Source of the DNA: Sorangium cellulosum
GTDB lineage: Bacteria > Myxococcota_A > Polyangia > Polyangiales > Polyangiaceae
Length of the DNA stretch: 58,235 bases
Assembly (NCBI RefSeq): GCF_001589285.1
Contig: NZ_JEMA01000591.1
Coordinates: 1-58,235 of the forward strand
Direction of reading: 5' to 3'
Shown here: positions 35,093 to 43,851 of the stretch, piece after piece
How positions within the stretch are numbered: position 1 is the first letter of the stretch
Layout: each line of letters opens with the position of its first letter
Position numbers and translations under genes: made by a program
Notes under the pieces: generated by a model
The model's input: the letters and a program-made list of their open reading frames with translations, nothing else
Databases searched by the model: none
What the model was told of the DNA's origin: nothing

Positions 35093-36886
35093 ATGCGGAG
35101 CCAGGAGGTTCGGGACGCCGTTCAGCAATTCTACACACGCTACGCGCCAGGAGGGCGAAGCGCGGAAGACGCCTTCCCAGGCTGGTGGCTCCACAGAGAG
35201 TTCGAGCTTGCTCCGAACGAAGCGATCGCATGCTCTTCGACGGGTTCCCATGACCACGGCCTCGACGGTTTCTTCATCGAAGCTCGACCGGACCGAGAGC
35301 CCGTCCTCCACCTGATCCAGGCCAAGTGCTCGCCCACGCATCGTATTATCCGGGATGGTATCCGTGATCTGCGAAGAACTTTAGTGCGCCTCGAGGGGGT
35401 ACTCGGCCGCGATACCTACCGGCCCGATACGGAGAACAACATCTGGGTACGGCTCCGGGCGCGCCTGGAAGGGCGCTCCGTCGACAATTTCGTCTTTCAC
35501 TGTCGAGTGCTCCACATCGCAGAGGCGGATGAGGATGCGCTCTTGGCAGAGGCGAAGGCGGAGCGGGCTGATTTCGAGGAAGCCGCCGCGACGCTCTTTC
35601 CTGACCACAAGGTCCGACTGTCGCTGAGCGGGCCGCGCTCCTTCGCCTGGAACCATGTCGCTGTCACTCCAGGAGCGTCCCGCCACATCTATTTCGAGGG
35701 CGTGGAAGCGTCATCGCTGGGCGAGCGCCTCTTCATCGGGCTGGGAAAGCTTGCTGACCTCGTGCAGCTCTACGAGGAATACGGCGACAACATCTTCTCG
35801 AAGAACGTCCGCCTTTTCAACTACCGCGCCGCCGAGCGAGGGCCCGCCCGTCACCTACGAGAGACGCTGCGGCAATGCTGCGCGCAGACGGCGAACAAGC
35901 GCCTCAATCCAATGCGCTTCACCCTGTTTCACAACGGCATCACGTTGCATGTAACCTCCGCGGAGCGGCGAGACGGGGGCCTCACCATTCGGAGCCCCGG
36001 TATCCTCAACGGATGCCAGACCGTGAAGAGCGCCTGGATGTTCAAGCACGAGAGGGCGTTCCGGGACCGCATCGACCCGGAGGCATGGGGCAGCCTCCGC
36101 GTCCCGATCCGCGTGATCCGCACGACGGACGAGGAGCTGGTTCGAGAGATCACCGTCTCGAACAACCGGCAGAACGCCATCCGTCCATCGGGATTTCGTG
36201 CGAACGATCCCGTCCAGCTACGCATCGGCGAGCGCTTGAAGCAGTGCGGCATCTTCTACGAACGGCAGGAGAGCGCCTTCGAGAACTTGAGGAAAACTTC
36301 CCCGAAAACGCTCGAAGATGACTACCCGCACAGCTTTGACGCTCCGCTTCGTATGGAGGAGCTTGCCCAGGCCCTCGCGCTCATGGGCGCGCAGACGGCT
36401 CTCTCGGTGGCCGCCAAGATCGCTGACCTGTTCGAGTCACCTATCTACGAGCGCCTCTTTGAGGACGAGAACCTCGAGCCTCTCGACCTCCTGGTCTTTG
36501 CCACCAACGTCCTGCGGAATGTTCACCTGGCGCTCAAGGACACCAAGGAGAAGAGTGCCCGCCTCGACCCGATGGTGCCAGCGCGCTTCAGGTACCTGGT
36601 GACGCGCGCGCTGGTCCGCTGGATCGTGAAGCACGACAGCGGGCTCATCGCAGAGTTTGGGGCCGAGGTGATCGTGCGTGCTGGTCCGCGGCATCCGTTC
36701 CGCGAGCGGCTGCGCAAGCTGATGTCACCGCAGAACACGGGGCTACAGACGCTGCTCCCCGAGCTCTGGCACGCCGCGGGAGATCCGTGGCCGCCTGCGA
36801 CCGACAAGGAGCTCGCCGACAAGCTCTTGAAGAAGCTTGGCGTCCACGAGGTTGAGCCTCTCGTTCGGTACCGCGGGCGCGCATGA
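35093..36886 (+). CDS. AIPR-family abortive-infection protein embedded in the BREX operon
   Basis: The protein has 597 residues. The N-terminal domain has a restriction-endonuclease-like pattern: Asp58 in GLDGFFIE, then LHLIQAK with Gln76 and Lys78. The middle matches the AIPR family: NVRLFNYR, a TLFHNGITLHV segment and GILNGCQTVKSAW. AIPR proteins are linked to phage resistance by abortive infection. The gene sits between brxD and brxHI and its stop overlaps the brxHI start (ATGA), so it is produced with BREX rather than being a casual insert. Its codon use is slightly less GC-biased than the flanking brx genes, which suggests separate acquisition. Confidence 0.9.
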   Translation: MRSQEVRDAVQQFYTRYAPGGRSAEDAFPGWWLHREFELAPNEAIACSSTGSHDHGLDGFFIEARPDREPVLHLIQAKCSPTHRIIRDGIRDLRRTLVRLEGVLGRDTYRPDTENNIWVRLRARLEGRSVDNFVFHCRVLHIAEADEDALLAEAKAERADFEEAAATLFPDHKVRLSLSGPRSFAWNHVAVTPGASRHIYFEGVEASSLGERLFIGLGKLADLVQLYEEYGDNIFSKNVRLFNYRAAERGPARHLRETLRQCCAQTANKRLNPMRFTLFHNGITLHVTSAERRDGGLTIRSPGILNGCQTVKSAWMFKHERAFRDRIDPEAWGSLRVPIRVIRTTDEELVREITVSNNRQNAIRPSGFRANDPVQLRIGERLKQCGIFYERQESAFENLRKTSPKTLEDDYPHSFDAPLRMEELAQALALMGAQTALSVAAKIADLFESPIYERLFEDENLEPLDLLVFATNVLRNVHLALKDTKEKSARLDPMVPARFRYLVTRALVRWIVKHDSGLIAEFGAEVIVRAGPRHPFRERLRKLMSPQNTGLQTLLPELWHAAGDPWPPATDKELADKLLKKLGVHEVEPLVRYRGRA

Positions 36887-38985
36887 CGGCCTTCGCGCGC
36901 TTCCCCGCCCGCCTCCAGCAGGCCATCGTCTCCAGCCTCGGCTGGACCAGCCTGCGGCCCGTCCAGGAAATGGCAGGCGAGGCGCTCCTCGACGGGAAGA
37001 ACGCCGTGGTCCTCGCGCCGACGGCCGGCGGAAAGACGGAGGCCGCGATGTTCCCGGCGCTCGCGAACCTCGTCGAGCGCGAGCCCGAAGGCGTGGGCGT
37101 CCTCTACATCGCCCCGATCAAGGCGCTCCTCAACAACCAGGAGGGACGCCTGGGCTCGTACGCCGAGATGGTCGGGCTCCGGCGGTTCGTCTGGCACGGC
37201 GACGTCACCGACCAGGCGAAGCGAAAGTTCGTCAGGGAGCCGGCTGAGATCCTCATGACGACGCCGGAGTCTCTGGAGGTGATGATCGTCTCGCCGAAGT
37301 ACCCGGTGCAGCGGCTGTTCAACGACCTCCGCCTCGTGATCATCGATGAGGTCCATGCGCTCGCGGGGACGGATCGAGGCGCCCACCTGATGTCCGTCGT
37401 CGAGCGGCTCGCTCCGTCGAGCCAGAACGACATTCAGCGCGTGGGGCTGTCTGCGACGGTCGGCAACCCCGGCCAGATCCTCGCGTGGCTTGCAGGCTCG
37501 TCCCGGCGCGAGGGCGTCGTTGTCGATCCGCCGAAGATCCCGGCCAAGCGAGACCTTTTCGTCGGGTTGCACGACAGCGTTGCGGGCCTGGCCGTGGAGG
37601 CTGCGGGGCGTGCCTCCGGTAAGAAGAGCCTCTTTTTCTGCCAGTCGAGGTCGCTCACGGAGAGCGTCGCCGAGCGCATGCGCGGGCGGTCCATCGACGT
37701 GTTCGTTCACCACAGCTCAGTGTCGCTGGAGGAGCGCAGGGCCGCGGAGGAGCGGTTCGCCCACGGGACGAACGCCTGCATCGTCTGCACGTCCACCCTG
37801 GAGCTAGGCATCGACGTCGGCGATCTCGACCTCGTGTTCCAGGCGAACGCTCCGAGCTCGGTCTCATCGTTCATGCAGCGCATGGGACGAACGGGCCGCC
37901 GGGCGGGCACCGTCGCGAACACGACGTTCTTCTGCGAGGATCCGGAGGCCGTGCTCCAGGTGGTCGCGCTCATCGAGCTAGCCCGGGAAGGCTGGGTCGA
38001 GCGGGTCGCCCAGCAGGGGCGGTGCTGGCCGGTGCTGGTTCACCAGATCCTCGCCATGACGCTCCAGTATGGCGCAATCAGCGCCGAGCGCTGCTGGGAG
38101 CAGCTCGCGAAGACCCCCGATTTCGGGTCCATCACGCGGACCGAGTTCGACGAGATCGTCGAGCACATGAAGGAGCAGGACTTCCTCTTCGAGGCGGGAG
38201 GCTTGCTGTCCATGGGGCAGAAGGCCGAGCGGGCGTACGGCAAGAAGAACTTCATGGAGCTGTACGCCGTGTTCTCGTCGCCCGTGCTCTACCGGGTCGT
38301 GACGGGTGCGGGGCGTGACCTCGGATCGCTCGAACAGGACTTCGTGGATCGGCTCGTAGAGCAGATGAGCTCGTTCCTGCTGGGCGGTCGTGCGTGGACC
38401 GTCGAGCGCGTGAGCCACGGCGATCGCGCCGTCGTCGTTCGCGAAGCACCGGCCGGCGTGAAGCCGAGCTGGGGCGGGTTCATCCCGCAGCTCCTCGGGT
38501 TCGAGCTTTGCCAGAGGATGAAGCGGGTGCTCACGGAGTCGGTTCGCTACCCGTACGTCGACGCGCGGGGGATGCAGCACATCGAGGAGAAGCGCGAAGA
38601 TCTGGGCGACCTGCTTCGGCGACCCGGCCATGCGGTGCAGGTCGACGGCAGCGTCGCCCGCTGGTGGACCTTCGCGGGCGGGCGAGTGAACCACACGCTG
38701 AAGTACGGCTTCGAGGTCGCGGAAGGCTGGAAGGTCGTCGCCGACAACTTCCAGCTTCGCATCGAGGGTGACGGGATCGGCCACGAGAGCGTTCGGGGGA
38801 CGATCGCGAGGATGTCGTCGCCGGCCTTCTGGGACGCACCCGACATGCGCCAGGCCGTGCTCGCGAGGCTGCCGGGCTACCGGCTATCGAAGTTCCAGGA
38901 CTGCCTCCCGGAGAGGTTCGCATTGGAGGTCATCGAGAACTTCCTGCTCGACGTGGCGGGGACGGTGCGGTGGCTGGCGGCGTAG
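36883..38985 (+). CDS. brxHI: BREX DEAD/DEAH-box helicase BrxHI
   Basis: This 700-residue superfamily 2 helicase has Walker A PTAGGKT at residues 46-52, DEVH box at 155-158 (IIDEVHAL), SAT motif GLSATVGNP, and motif VI MQRMGRTGRRAG. The size and Lhr-like architecture fit BrxHI, the helicase of BREX types 2 and 6. It should act as an ATP-driven translocase on nucleic acid in the exclusion step. It starts inside the AIPR stop and ends the rightward operon; the next gene converges on it across 38 bases. Confidence 0.92.
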   Translation: MTAFARFPARLQQAIVSSLGWTSLRPVQEMAGEALLDGKNAVVLAPTAGGKTEAAMFPALANLVEREPEGVGVLYIAPIKALLNNQEGRLGSYAEMVGLRRFVWHGDVTDQAKRKFVREPAEILMTTPESLEVMIVSPKYPVQRLFNDLRLVIIDEVHALAGTDRGAHLMSVVERLAPSSQNDIQRVGLSATVGNPGQILAWLAGSSRREGVVVDPPKIPAKRDLFVGLHDSVAGLAVEAAGRASGKKSLFFCQSRSLTESVAERMRGRSIDVFVHHSSVSLEERRAAEERFAHGTNACIVCTSTLELGIDVGDLDLVFQANAPSSVSSFMQRMGRTGRRAGTVANTTFFCEDPEAVLQVVALIELAREGWVERVAQQGRCWPVLVHQILAMTLQYGAISAERCWEQLAKTPDFGSITRTEFDEIVEHMKEQDFLFEAGGLLSMGQKAERAYGKKNFMELYAVFSSPVLYRVVTGAGRDLGSLEQDFVDRLVEQMSSFLLGGRAWTVERVSHGDRAVVVREAPAGVKPSWGGFIPQLLGFELCQRMKRVLTESVRYPYVDARGMQHIEEKREDLGDLLRRPGHAVQVDGSVARWWTFAGGRVNHTLKYGFEVAEGWKVVADNFQLRIEGDGIGHESVRGTIARMSSPAFWDAPDMRQAVLARLPGYRLSKFQDCLPERFALEVIENFLLDVAGTVRWLAA

Positions 38986-39023
38986 TCGGCGCCCACGTGT
39001 TTGTCGCTCGGCCAGAACGCTGC

Positions 39024-41399
39024 TCAAGAGCGAGCCTCCGTCACACGGACGACCGCCGGCGCGGATGACGCACGCTTCTCTAAGAGGAGCGACAGCGCCA
39101 CCGCGAGATCATGCTCACGCCCTTCGTGCGTCGTATCCCGGCGGAGCAACTCCTCGTTCAGTGCGATCATTTCGGCGATCGGCTCCGTCACGCCCGGCTT
39201 CTGACGGAGGTGATGTAGCAGCTTACGCACCGAGGTCAGCGGGTGGAGCGCGGCGAGCCCGTGCAACGCGCCGAGCACCTCGCTCGTAGCGTTGCGCTCC
39301 AGGGCTCGCTCGGCCACCTTCACCAGCGCCCGTGCGAAGGCGTCGTGCAGGGCAACGACCATCCGCTGGCGTTCGCGCCCCTCGGGATCTGCCGTCGCCT
39401 CGGGCGAGGGGACGACGTCCCGTGCAAGCTTGAGAAGCTCTTCCCATGACTCGGCGTCCAGCAGCGCGAGGAGCACGTCGCGGCCGTGGTAGGCCCAGCG
39501 CGTGCGGGTCCGGAGCGTCGAGGCAAGCCACCGAAGCGCGGCGCGCCCAGGCTTGTGATCTCGGAGGTGATCCAGCATCGCGCTGACGAGCGAGCTCATT
39601 GGCTCGTTGTGCGTCTCGAGCCATCGCAGCAGCTCCACGAGCTCGTCGTCACCCACCGCCGGCGAGCGGACACGTTCGCGTACGGCAGGCAGGAGCGTAT
39701 CCGGGAGCTCGGCAGGGGTGTCCCAGCAGGCCACCCAGGGCTCTTGCTCGGAGTGCGCGCGCGCGAGCGCGCTCGCCGCAACCGTCGCCTCGTCAAGGAG
39801 CCAGCTCATGTTGGCGGGGCGCAGCAAGCCCACCATACGACGCGTCGGCAGCTTTCTTGCTTCTGCAGTGAGCCACTGCCGCACATCGGGCTCTACGAGG
39901 CCGGGCAGCAGGCGTGCGCGCGCGAGGACCTGGTCGAACGGTTGCCACTCAGGGAAAGCGTGATCGAGGTCCTCTCCGCGTCGATCCCACGGCGCGCGGA
40001 GCCAGGCCCGGAGCCGTTCCTCGGCCAACGGGCCGGCGATACGAGTATAGAGAGCGACGCCCTCTACGTCGGCTGCATTCGCGACAATCTGGTCGACCGA
40101 GGGCAGTTCGCTCTCAGGTAGCGGATCCGCCGCGATGGAGATGCGTATCAGCTCATCGCTCGTCGCGAAGACATCGCGCTGCTGGAGTGCCCAGCGGAGT
40201 AGCCGGTTTGCGCGTGCGGTGGTCATTGGGAACGACGCGATCCGATGGAACAGAGCCACCGATGTCATCGGCCCACAGTAGGAGCTCTCGGTCATCAGCT
40301 CCCGGTAGCTGAGCAAGCGCTCCTCGAAGCACTCGTCGACATTCTCTGGAAGAGGCGCACTCAGCAGCAGAGAAACGGCTTTGCGCGTCGGGTCGAGAAG
40401 ATCGAACTCTTCGACCTTCGGGCCGCTCTGCGCCGGAGCGTCCCGGTATGACCAGAAGCCTTTGAACGGCGTGAGCGAGCCCGGCATGTCCAGGTAGCGG
40501 AAGAATCGGTCCCACGCGTCTGGCTCACGCCGCTCCAGGGCGTCACGTAACGAGGTGATGAGCCACGGCAGGACGTGGCCCGCGTCCTGCGCTTGGAACG
40601 CGACGGCTTCGCGCAGCTCCGGCGGTGTGGCGCGCCAGAGCACAATAGGCTGTACGCCACGCGCAGCGGCGGCGACGACCTGATCGAGGAACCATGCTCG
40701 AGCCACCGCTCCCTCGTCACCTGGCCACTGGAGCGCGATGTTCCGAAACTGCCTGTCCGCCTCAGTGGCCTCCGGTTCGTGCTCAAAACGAAGTGTTTCC
40801 GGAAGAACCTCGCCGGGGCGAACGCGTTCGAGGAGCCCTGCGACGTGCGCCAGTTCGAGCAGATCGGCCCTCTCGAGGCCGGCACACGATCGTAGCGCCG
40901 TAGCAAGAGCAGATGCGAATCCGCGTTCATCGCGGCGCTTGTCGAACAGCGCCAGTGCGAGTGGGGGCGCATTTGCCTTTAGTATAGCTGCATAGGGAGA
41001 GCAGACGTCCTGCAACTTCCGGGCGAGCTCCCACCAAGAAGGCTCGGCGAGGCGCGGTGGCCTCAGACGATCTACGAGCTCGTCCAGCACTCCGGGCGGG
41101 TAGCGCCCTGCGTCCCATGCCAGCGGGTTTCCCAAGAAAAAGAGAACAGGCTCCTCGCCGGGTTCTGGAATCGGGAAGCTCGCGATGATGCGCTCGACCA
41201 GCAGCCGCGGGTTGGCCGGGTTGTGTGCCAGCCAAGAGGCGTACTCATCCCAAGGTAACGCATCAATGTGCTTCGCGAGATACTCGTGGTCCTCGGCTGT
41301 TATAGTTTCACGGTTTCTGAAGATGTGATAACGGGCAACCTTGCGACAGTCACCTTCGCAGGCATCATGATAGATAGAAAGCTGTTGACGGCGGTCCAT
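39024..41399 (-). CDS. 791-residue protein of unknown function beside BREX
   Basis: No known motif, signal peptide or membrane segment is visible. The sequence is almost entirely helical with many Leu/Ala/Trp-rich amphipathic stretches, like a long solenoid. The N-terminus (residues 1-60) contains DACEGDCRK and is distinct. Codon use is less GC-biased than in the BREX genes, especially toward the 5' end, indicating recent transfer. It converges on brxHI and lies inside the direct-repeat-bounded island. That position makes a defence or immunity role plausible, but nothing in the sequence proves it. Confidence 0.75.
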   Translation of the reverse strand: MDRRQQLSIYHDACEGDCRKVARYHIFRNRETITAEDHEYLAKHIDALPWDEYASWLAHNPANPRLLVERIIASFPIPEPGEEPVLFFLGNPLAWDAGRYPPGVLDELVDRLRPPRLAEPSWWELARKLQDVCSPYAAILKANAPPLALALFDKRRDERGFASALATALRSCAGLERADLLELAHVAGLLERVRPGEVLPETLRFEHEPEATEADRQFRNIALQWPGDEGAVARAWFLDQVVAAAARGVQPIVLWRATPPELREAVAFQAQDAGHVLPWLITSLRDALERREPDAWDRFFRYLDMPGSLTPFKGFWSYRDAPAQSGPKVEEFDLLDPTRKAVSLLLSAPLPENVDECFEERLLSYRELMTESSYCGPMTSVALFHRIASFPMTTARANRLLRWALQQRDVFATSDELIRISIAADPLPESELPSVDQIVANAADVEGVALYTRIAGPLAEERLRAWLRAPWDRRGEDLDHAFPEWQPFDQVLARARLLPGLVEPDVRQWLTAEARKLPTRRMVGLLRPANMSWLLDEATVAASALARAHSEQEPWVACWDTPAELPDTLLPAVRERVRSPAVGDDELVELLRWLETHNEPMSSLVSAMLDHLRDHKPGRAALRWLASTLRTRTRWAYHGRDVLLALLDAESWEELLKLARDVVPSPEATADPEGRERQRMVVALHDAFARALVKVAERALERNATSEVLGALHGLAALHPLTSVRKLLHHLRQKPGVTEPIAEMIALNEELLRRDTTHEGREHDLAVALSLLLEKRASSAPAVVRVTEARS

Positions 41400-41712
41400 G
41401 AACGCCTCCCGGTTCTCTCGGCAGCATGGGTCCGGCCCTTATCAGCGGAACATGTCCGCACATGGGGGCACAGGACGCTCCAACGCTCCGAGTACCAAAA
41501 GGTGAGAGAGGGGCCGACCTCGACCGAAGCTCGAGACCACCGGTGAGCACCCCACGCGAGAGAGACCGGCGCTGCTAGAAGCCCGCGTAGTTCGCCGATA
41601 GTGCAGCAGAGAACTTCCGTTGTCAAGCCGCTGCTTCGAGGCGGCGCGTGCCATGCGATTGCTTCGTGTGCAACGCGTGCCGCTTCGACGTCCCCCGCCG
41701 CCGTTACGGCGC
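41400..41712. other. Non-coding stretch upstream of the 791-residue gene
   Basis: This interval is somewhat poorer in G and C than its surroundings and contains no convincing gene on either strand. It must hold the promoter of the leftward 791-residue gene, but I cannot single out -35 and -10 boxes. Confidence 0.4.
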
Positions 41713-41930
41713 CTAACCCCTCTCCGATCTGAGCGACCAGCACGGCCGCCTGCCGGCCGACAGCACCTCCAGCAGCACGAGCTCGTTCAGCGCACCGGTC
41801 GTCAACACCGAGTAGATATTCTCGCGCAGCAGCGGCTTCAGCCGCCCTGAACTGGCGGCGATGTAGCCCAGGCGCAGCGCCAGGCTCAGCGCCTTGCAGA
41901 AGCTGGCGTAGTAGACGACGCCATTCTCCC
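41713..41930 (-). pseudogene. C-terminal fragment of an unidentified protein, cut by the repeat
   Basis: On the minus strand a frame encodes about 70 residues (VVYYASFCKALSLALRLGYIA... to LRSERG stop) with good codon bias and amphipathic helices. There is no start, because upstream the frame runs into the duplicated end of the 294-residue gene and the palindromic array. It looks like the 3' end of a gene truncated when the repeat was inserted. The family is not recognised. Confidence 0.45.
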
Positions 41931-42364
41931 GGGGAGCGAGGCGCTGGCCGCATTCCTGCTGGCGCCGTGCGTCGAGATGGCCAACGACCCCGCGAGAACC
42001 CGCCGGAGAGCCCGGTCCAAGAGGCCCGAGGTCGTCCCGGCGCCCCCGTTCGGGGCGGGCGGGACGCCGTGAACCCATCCGGGTGAGGTGGCGCGTCCAC
42101 GCGGGAGATGGGTGGCACCCGTCTCCGGGTGGACGTGCGTCCAAGAAAAGATGGGTGGCACCCATCTCCGCGGTGGACGTGCGTCCAAGAAAAGATGGGT
42201 GGCCCCCATCTCCCGGTGGACGTGCGCCCAGGAAGAGATGGGTGGCCCCCATCTCCGCGATGGAGAGGCCACCCTCCGGCCCCGGCGAGCCCCTGGGCGG
42301 CTAGCCTCGCTGGCGCCTTGATGTAAGCAGCCCCACCGGATGCCGCCTGGCCGACGCCCGTCGG
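41929..42364. repeat. Long imperfect direct repeat, right copy (island boundary)
   Basis: About 436 bp, collinear with 12475-12912. It contains a degenerate copy of the last 145 bp or so of the 294-residue gene, including the same GGGCGGGACGCCGTGA stop context, then four palindromic units and the shared trailing sequence. The coding part has diverged more than the array. The partner copy at 12.5 kb carries the full gene, so this copy is the derived one. Confidence 0.85.
42106..42254. repeat. Second array of four palindromic units, 43-44 bp period
   Basis: Units start at 42106, 42149, 42193 and 42236, with the same 43-44-43 spacing as the left array. Units 3 and 4 read GGTGGCCCCCATCT instead of GGTGGCACCCATCT, which breaks one pair in each arm. 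The linkers again hold GGACG-TG-CGTCC. Spacing is kept more strictly than sequence, which suggests selection on structure or spacing. Confidence 0.85.
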
Positions 42365-42453
42365 GAGACCTCGTCGACGGCGTGGACGGGGCGGCTGGGC
42401 GCTCTTCCGTACGGGATGACAGCCGGCGCAGCAAGACTGTAGCCTCGTCGTGC

Positions 42454-43224
42454 ATGCTGAAGGCGCTTCTGCACGGGAAGCTCCGCCGCGTGGCGGTCGG
42501 CGTCGACGAGGAAAGCGACGGAGACACGCTGGAGGAGGGAAGCGCCCAGGGGACGGCGACGGACGGGCTGACGGAGCTCGAGGACCCGCTCACGTCGATG
42601 GTGTTCGAGCGTCTGGCGTACCTGCCGGCCGAGCTCGCGTGGGCCATCCTGCGTGGCGCGAGCAGGCCCTTGGGTGATGGTCCGCCGATGCCTGCGATCC
42701 CTCCCGCGGGGGCGCCCTCGTGGTCGTTCTGGCCCAGCCTTCGGCCAGGCGATCGAGGGCGGAACAAGGTGCGGGTCGAGCCCGACGTGCTCGTCTCGTG
42801 GGGCGACACGCTGCTCCTGATCGAGGCCAAGCATCGGGGATTCCAGGACCCGGCACAGTGGGTGGAGCAGATTCGCGCGGCGCGGGCGATGCCCGCGCAC
42901 TCAGAGAAGCAGCTTTGGCTCATCGCGGTGGGAGGGATCGTGATGCAGGAGGGGCATGGCCACCTTGCTCGTGTCCGGCGCGATGTCGCGAGCGATGTCG
43001 CCGGGGTGCTCACGATCCGGTGGGAAGATCTGCGCGAAGTGCTCTATCCGATCGAGGCTTCGACGCGCGCATCGCCGCAGTCGGCGGTCCTGCGCGACAT
43101 GGCTGCGGCGCTCGAGGCGTGGGGGTACCGCAGGAAAACCTGGTTCTCGTCATTGCCAGCGGTGACAGAACGACCCGGGAGCGAAGACTCGGTGGGCATG
43201 ATCCAGGGGTGGAGGATCCGGTGA
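42454..43224 (+). CDS. PD-(D/E)XK nuclease-like protein, first gene of a coupled pair
   Basis: This 256-residue protein contains VEPDVLVSWG (Asp111) followed by LLLIEAKHRG (Glu124, Lys126), a clear PD-(D/E)XK signature. An early TSMVFERLAYLP segment resembles the helix that often carries an accessory Glu. It starts at ATG 42454, just outside the right direct repeat; the frame extends upstream but loses coding character. Its stop overlaps the GTG of the next gene. A nuclease tightly coupled to one unknown partner is a common layout for toxin-antitoxin or defence pairs. The role is inferred. Confidence 0.7.
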   Translation: MLKALLHGKLRRVAVGVDEESDGDTLEEGSAQGTATDGLTELEDPLTSMVFERLAYLPAELAWAILRGASRPLGDGPPMPAIPPAGAPSWSFWPSLRPGDRGRNKVRVEPDVLVSWGDTLLLIEAKHRGFQDPAQWVEQIRAARAMPAHSEKQLWLIAVGGIVMQEGHGHLARVRRDVASDVAGVLTIRWEDLREVLYPIEASTRASPQSAVLRDMAAALEAWGYRRKTWFSSLPAVTERPGSEDSVGMIQGWRIR

Positions 43225-43835
43225 ACGAGAAGAATGTCGATCTGGCTGGGGCGCTCGCCGATGTGCGTCGCGCGTACAGGCTCCTGCATGCGTACCATCG
43301 GCGGCTGTGCGATCTGCTGCAGCTCACTGACGAATTTCTAGCCGAGCGGGGCTTCGAGTTCGATCGATGGGCTCCCATCAACGTCGCGAGGCTCCCCCAG
43401 TCAACGAAGCCGTTCTTCCGGCCTGAACACTGGGCATGGGACCTGACGCCGGCCTACCAGGTCGAGTGCGTCTGGCGGGGATCGAGCAACGGAACCCACT
43501 GCAAGGTCCACATCCATGGCATCGCTGATACGGCATACGATGACTCCCGCGACGGCGAACCCGACCCTACCAGCTTCAAGTCCGCCGAGGAGGCGGCCTC
43601 CGAGCTCCGGATCGGCTTGCACCGCACACGAGCGAAGAAGCCCGATTGGAGCTCCGCCTGGAGCCAGCTCTCGCGTACTGCCACCAGGAAGAATGGGGCC
43701 GAGCACAAGGTCATGGTCGGCCGAGATGACTACGCGTACCGTTACTTTGATCTGAATCTCACCGCGCTCGCGGACGAGGGTGCCATCAAGGAGAAGCTGC
43801 TCCTTCCGCTCGACAGGTGGCGGCTGGGTGCGTGA
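43221..43835 (+). CDS. Unknown partner of the PD-(D/E)XK protein
   Basis: This 204-residue protein starts at a GTG overlapping the upstream stop (GTGA). Residues 1-50 are a helical, coiled-coil-like stretch (LADVRRAYRLLHAYHRRLCDLL), and the rest is mixed with several Trp residues and a DDYAYRYFDLNLT strand. No known family is recognised. The tight coupling implies a joint function with the nuclease, for example as antitoxin, sensor or specificity subunit. Confidence 0.65.
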   Translation: MNEKNVDLAGALADVRRAYRLLHAYHRRLCDLLQLTDEFLAERGFEFDRWAPINVARLPQSTKPFFRPEHWAWDLTPAYQVECVWRGSSNGTHCKVHIHGIADTAYDDSRDGEPDPTSFKSAEEAASELRIGLHRTRAKKPDWSSAWSQLSRTATRKNGAEHKVMVGRDDYAYRYFDLNLTALADEGAIKEKLLLPLDRWRLGA

Positions 43836-43851
43836 TCCATCGCCAGGATCC

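Noticed and set aside
21259..38985. Assignment as BREX type 2 (Pgl)
   Set aside because: Type 2 has pglW and lacks brxE, brxA and brxB. Here brxE-brxA-brxB precede brxC and no pglW-like kinase is present, so type 6 fits better.
42088..42326. Short plus-strand open frames across the right repeat array
   Set aside because: They translate the palindromic units themselves (repeated GWHPSP-type peptides) and carry no gene-like context.
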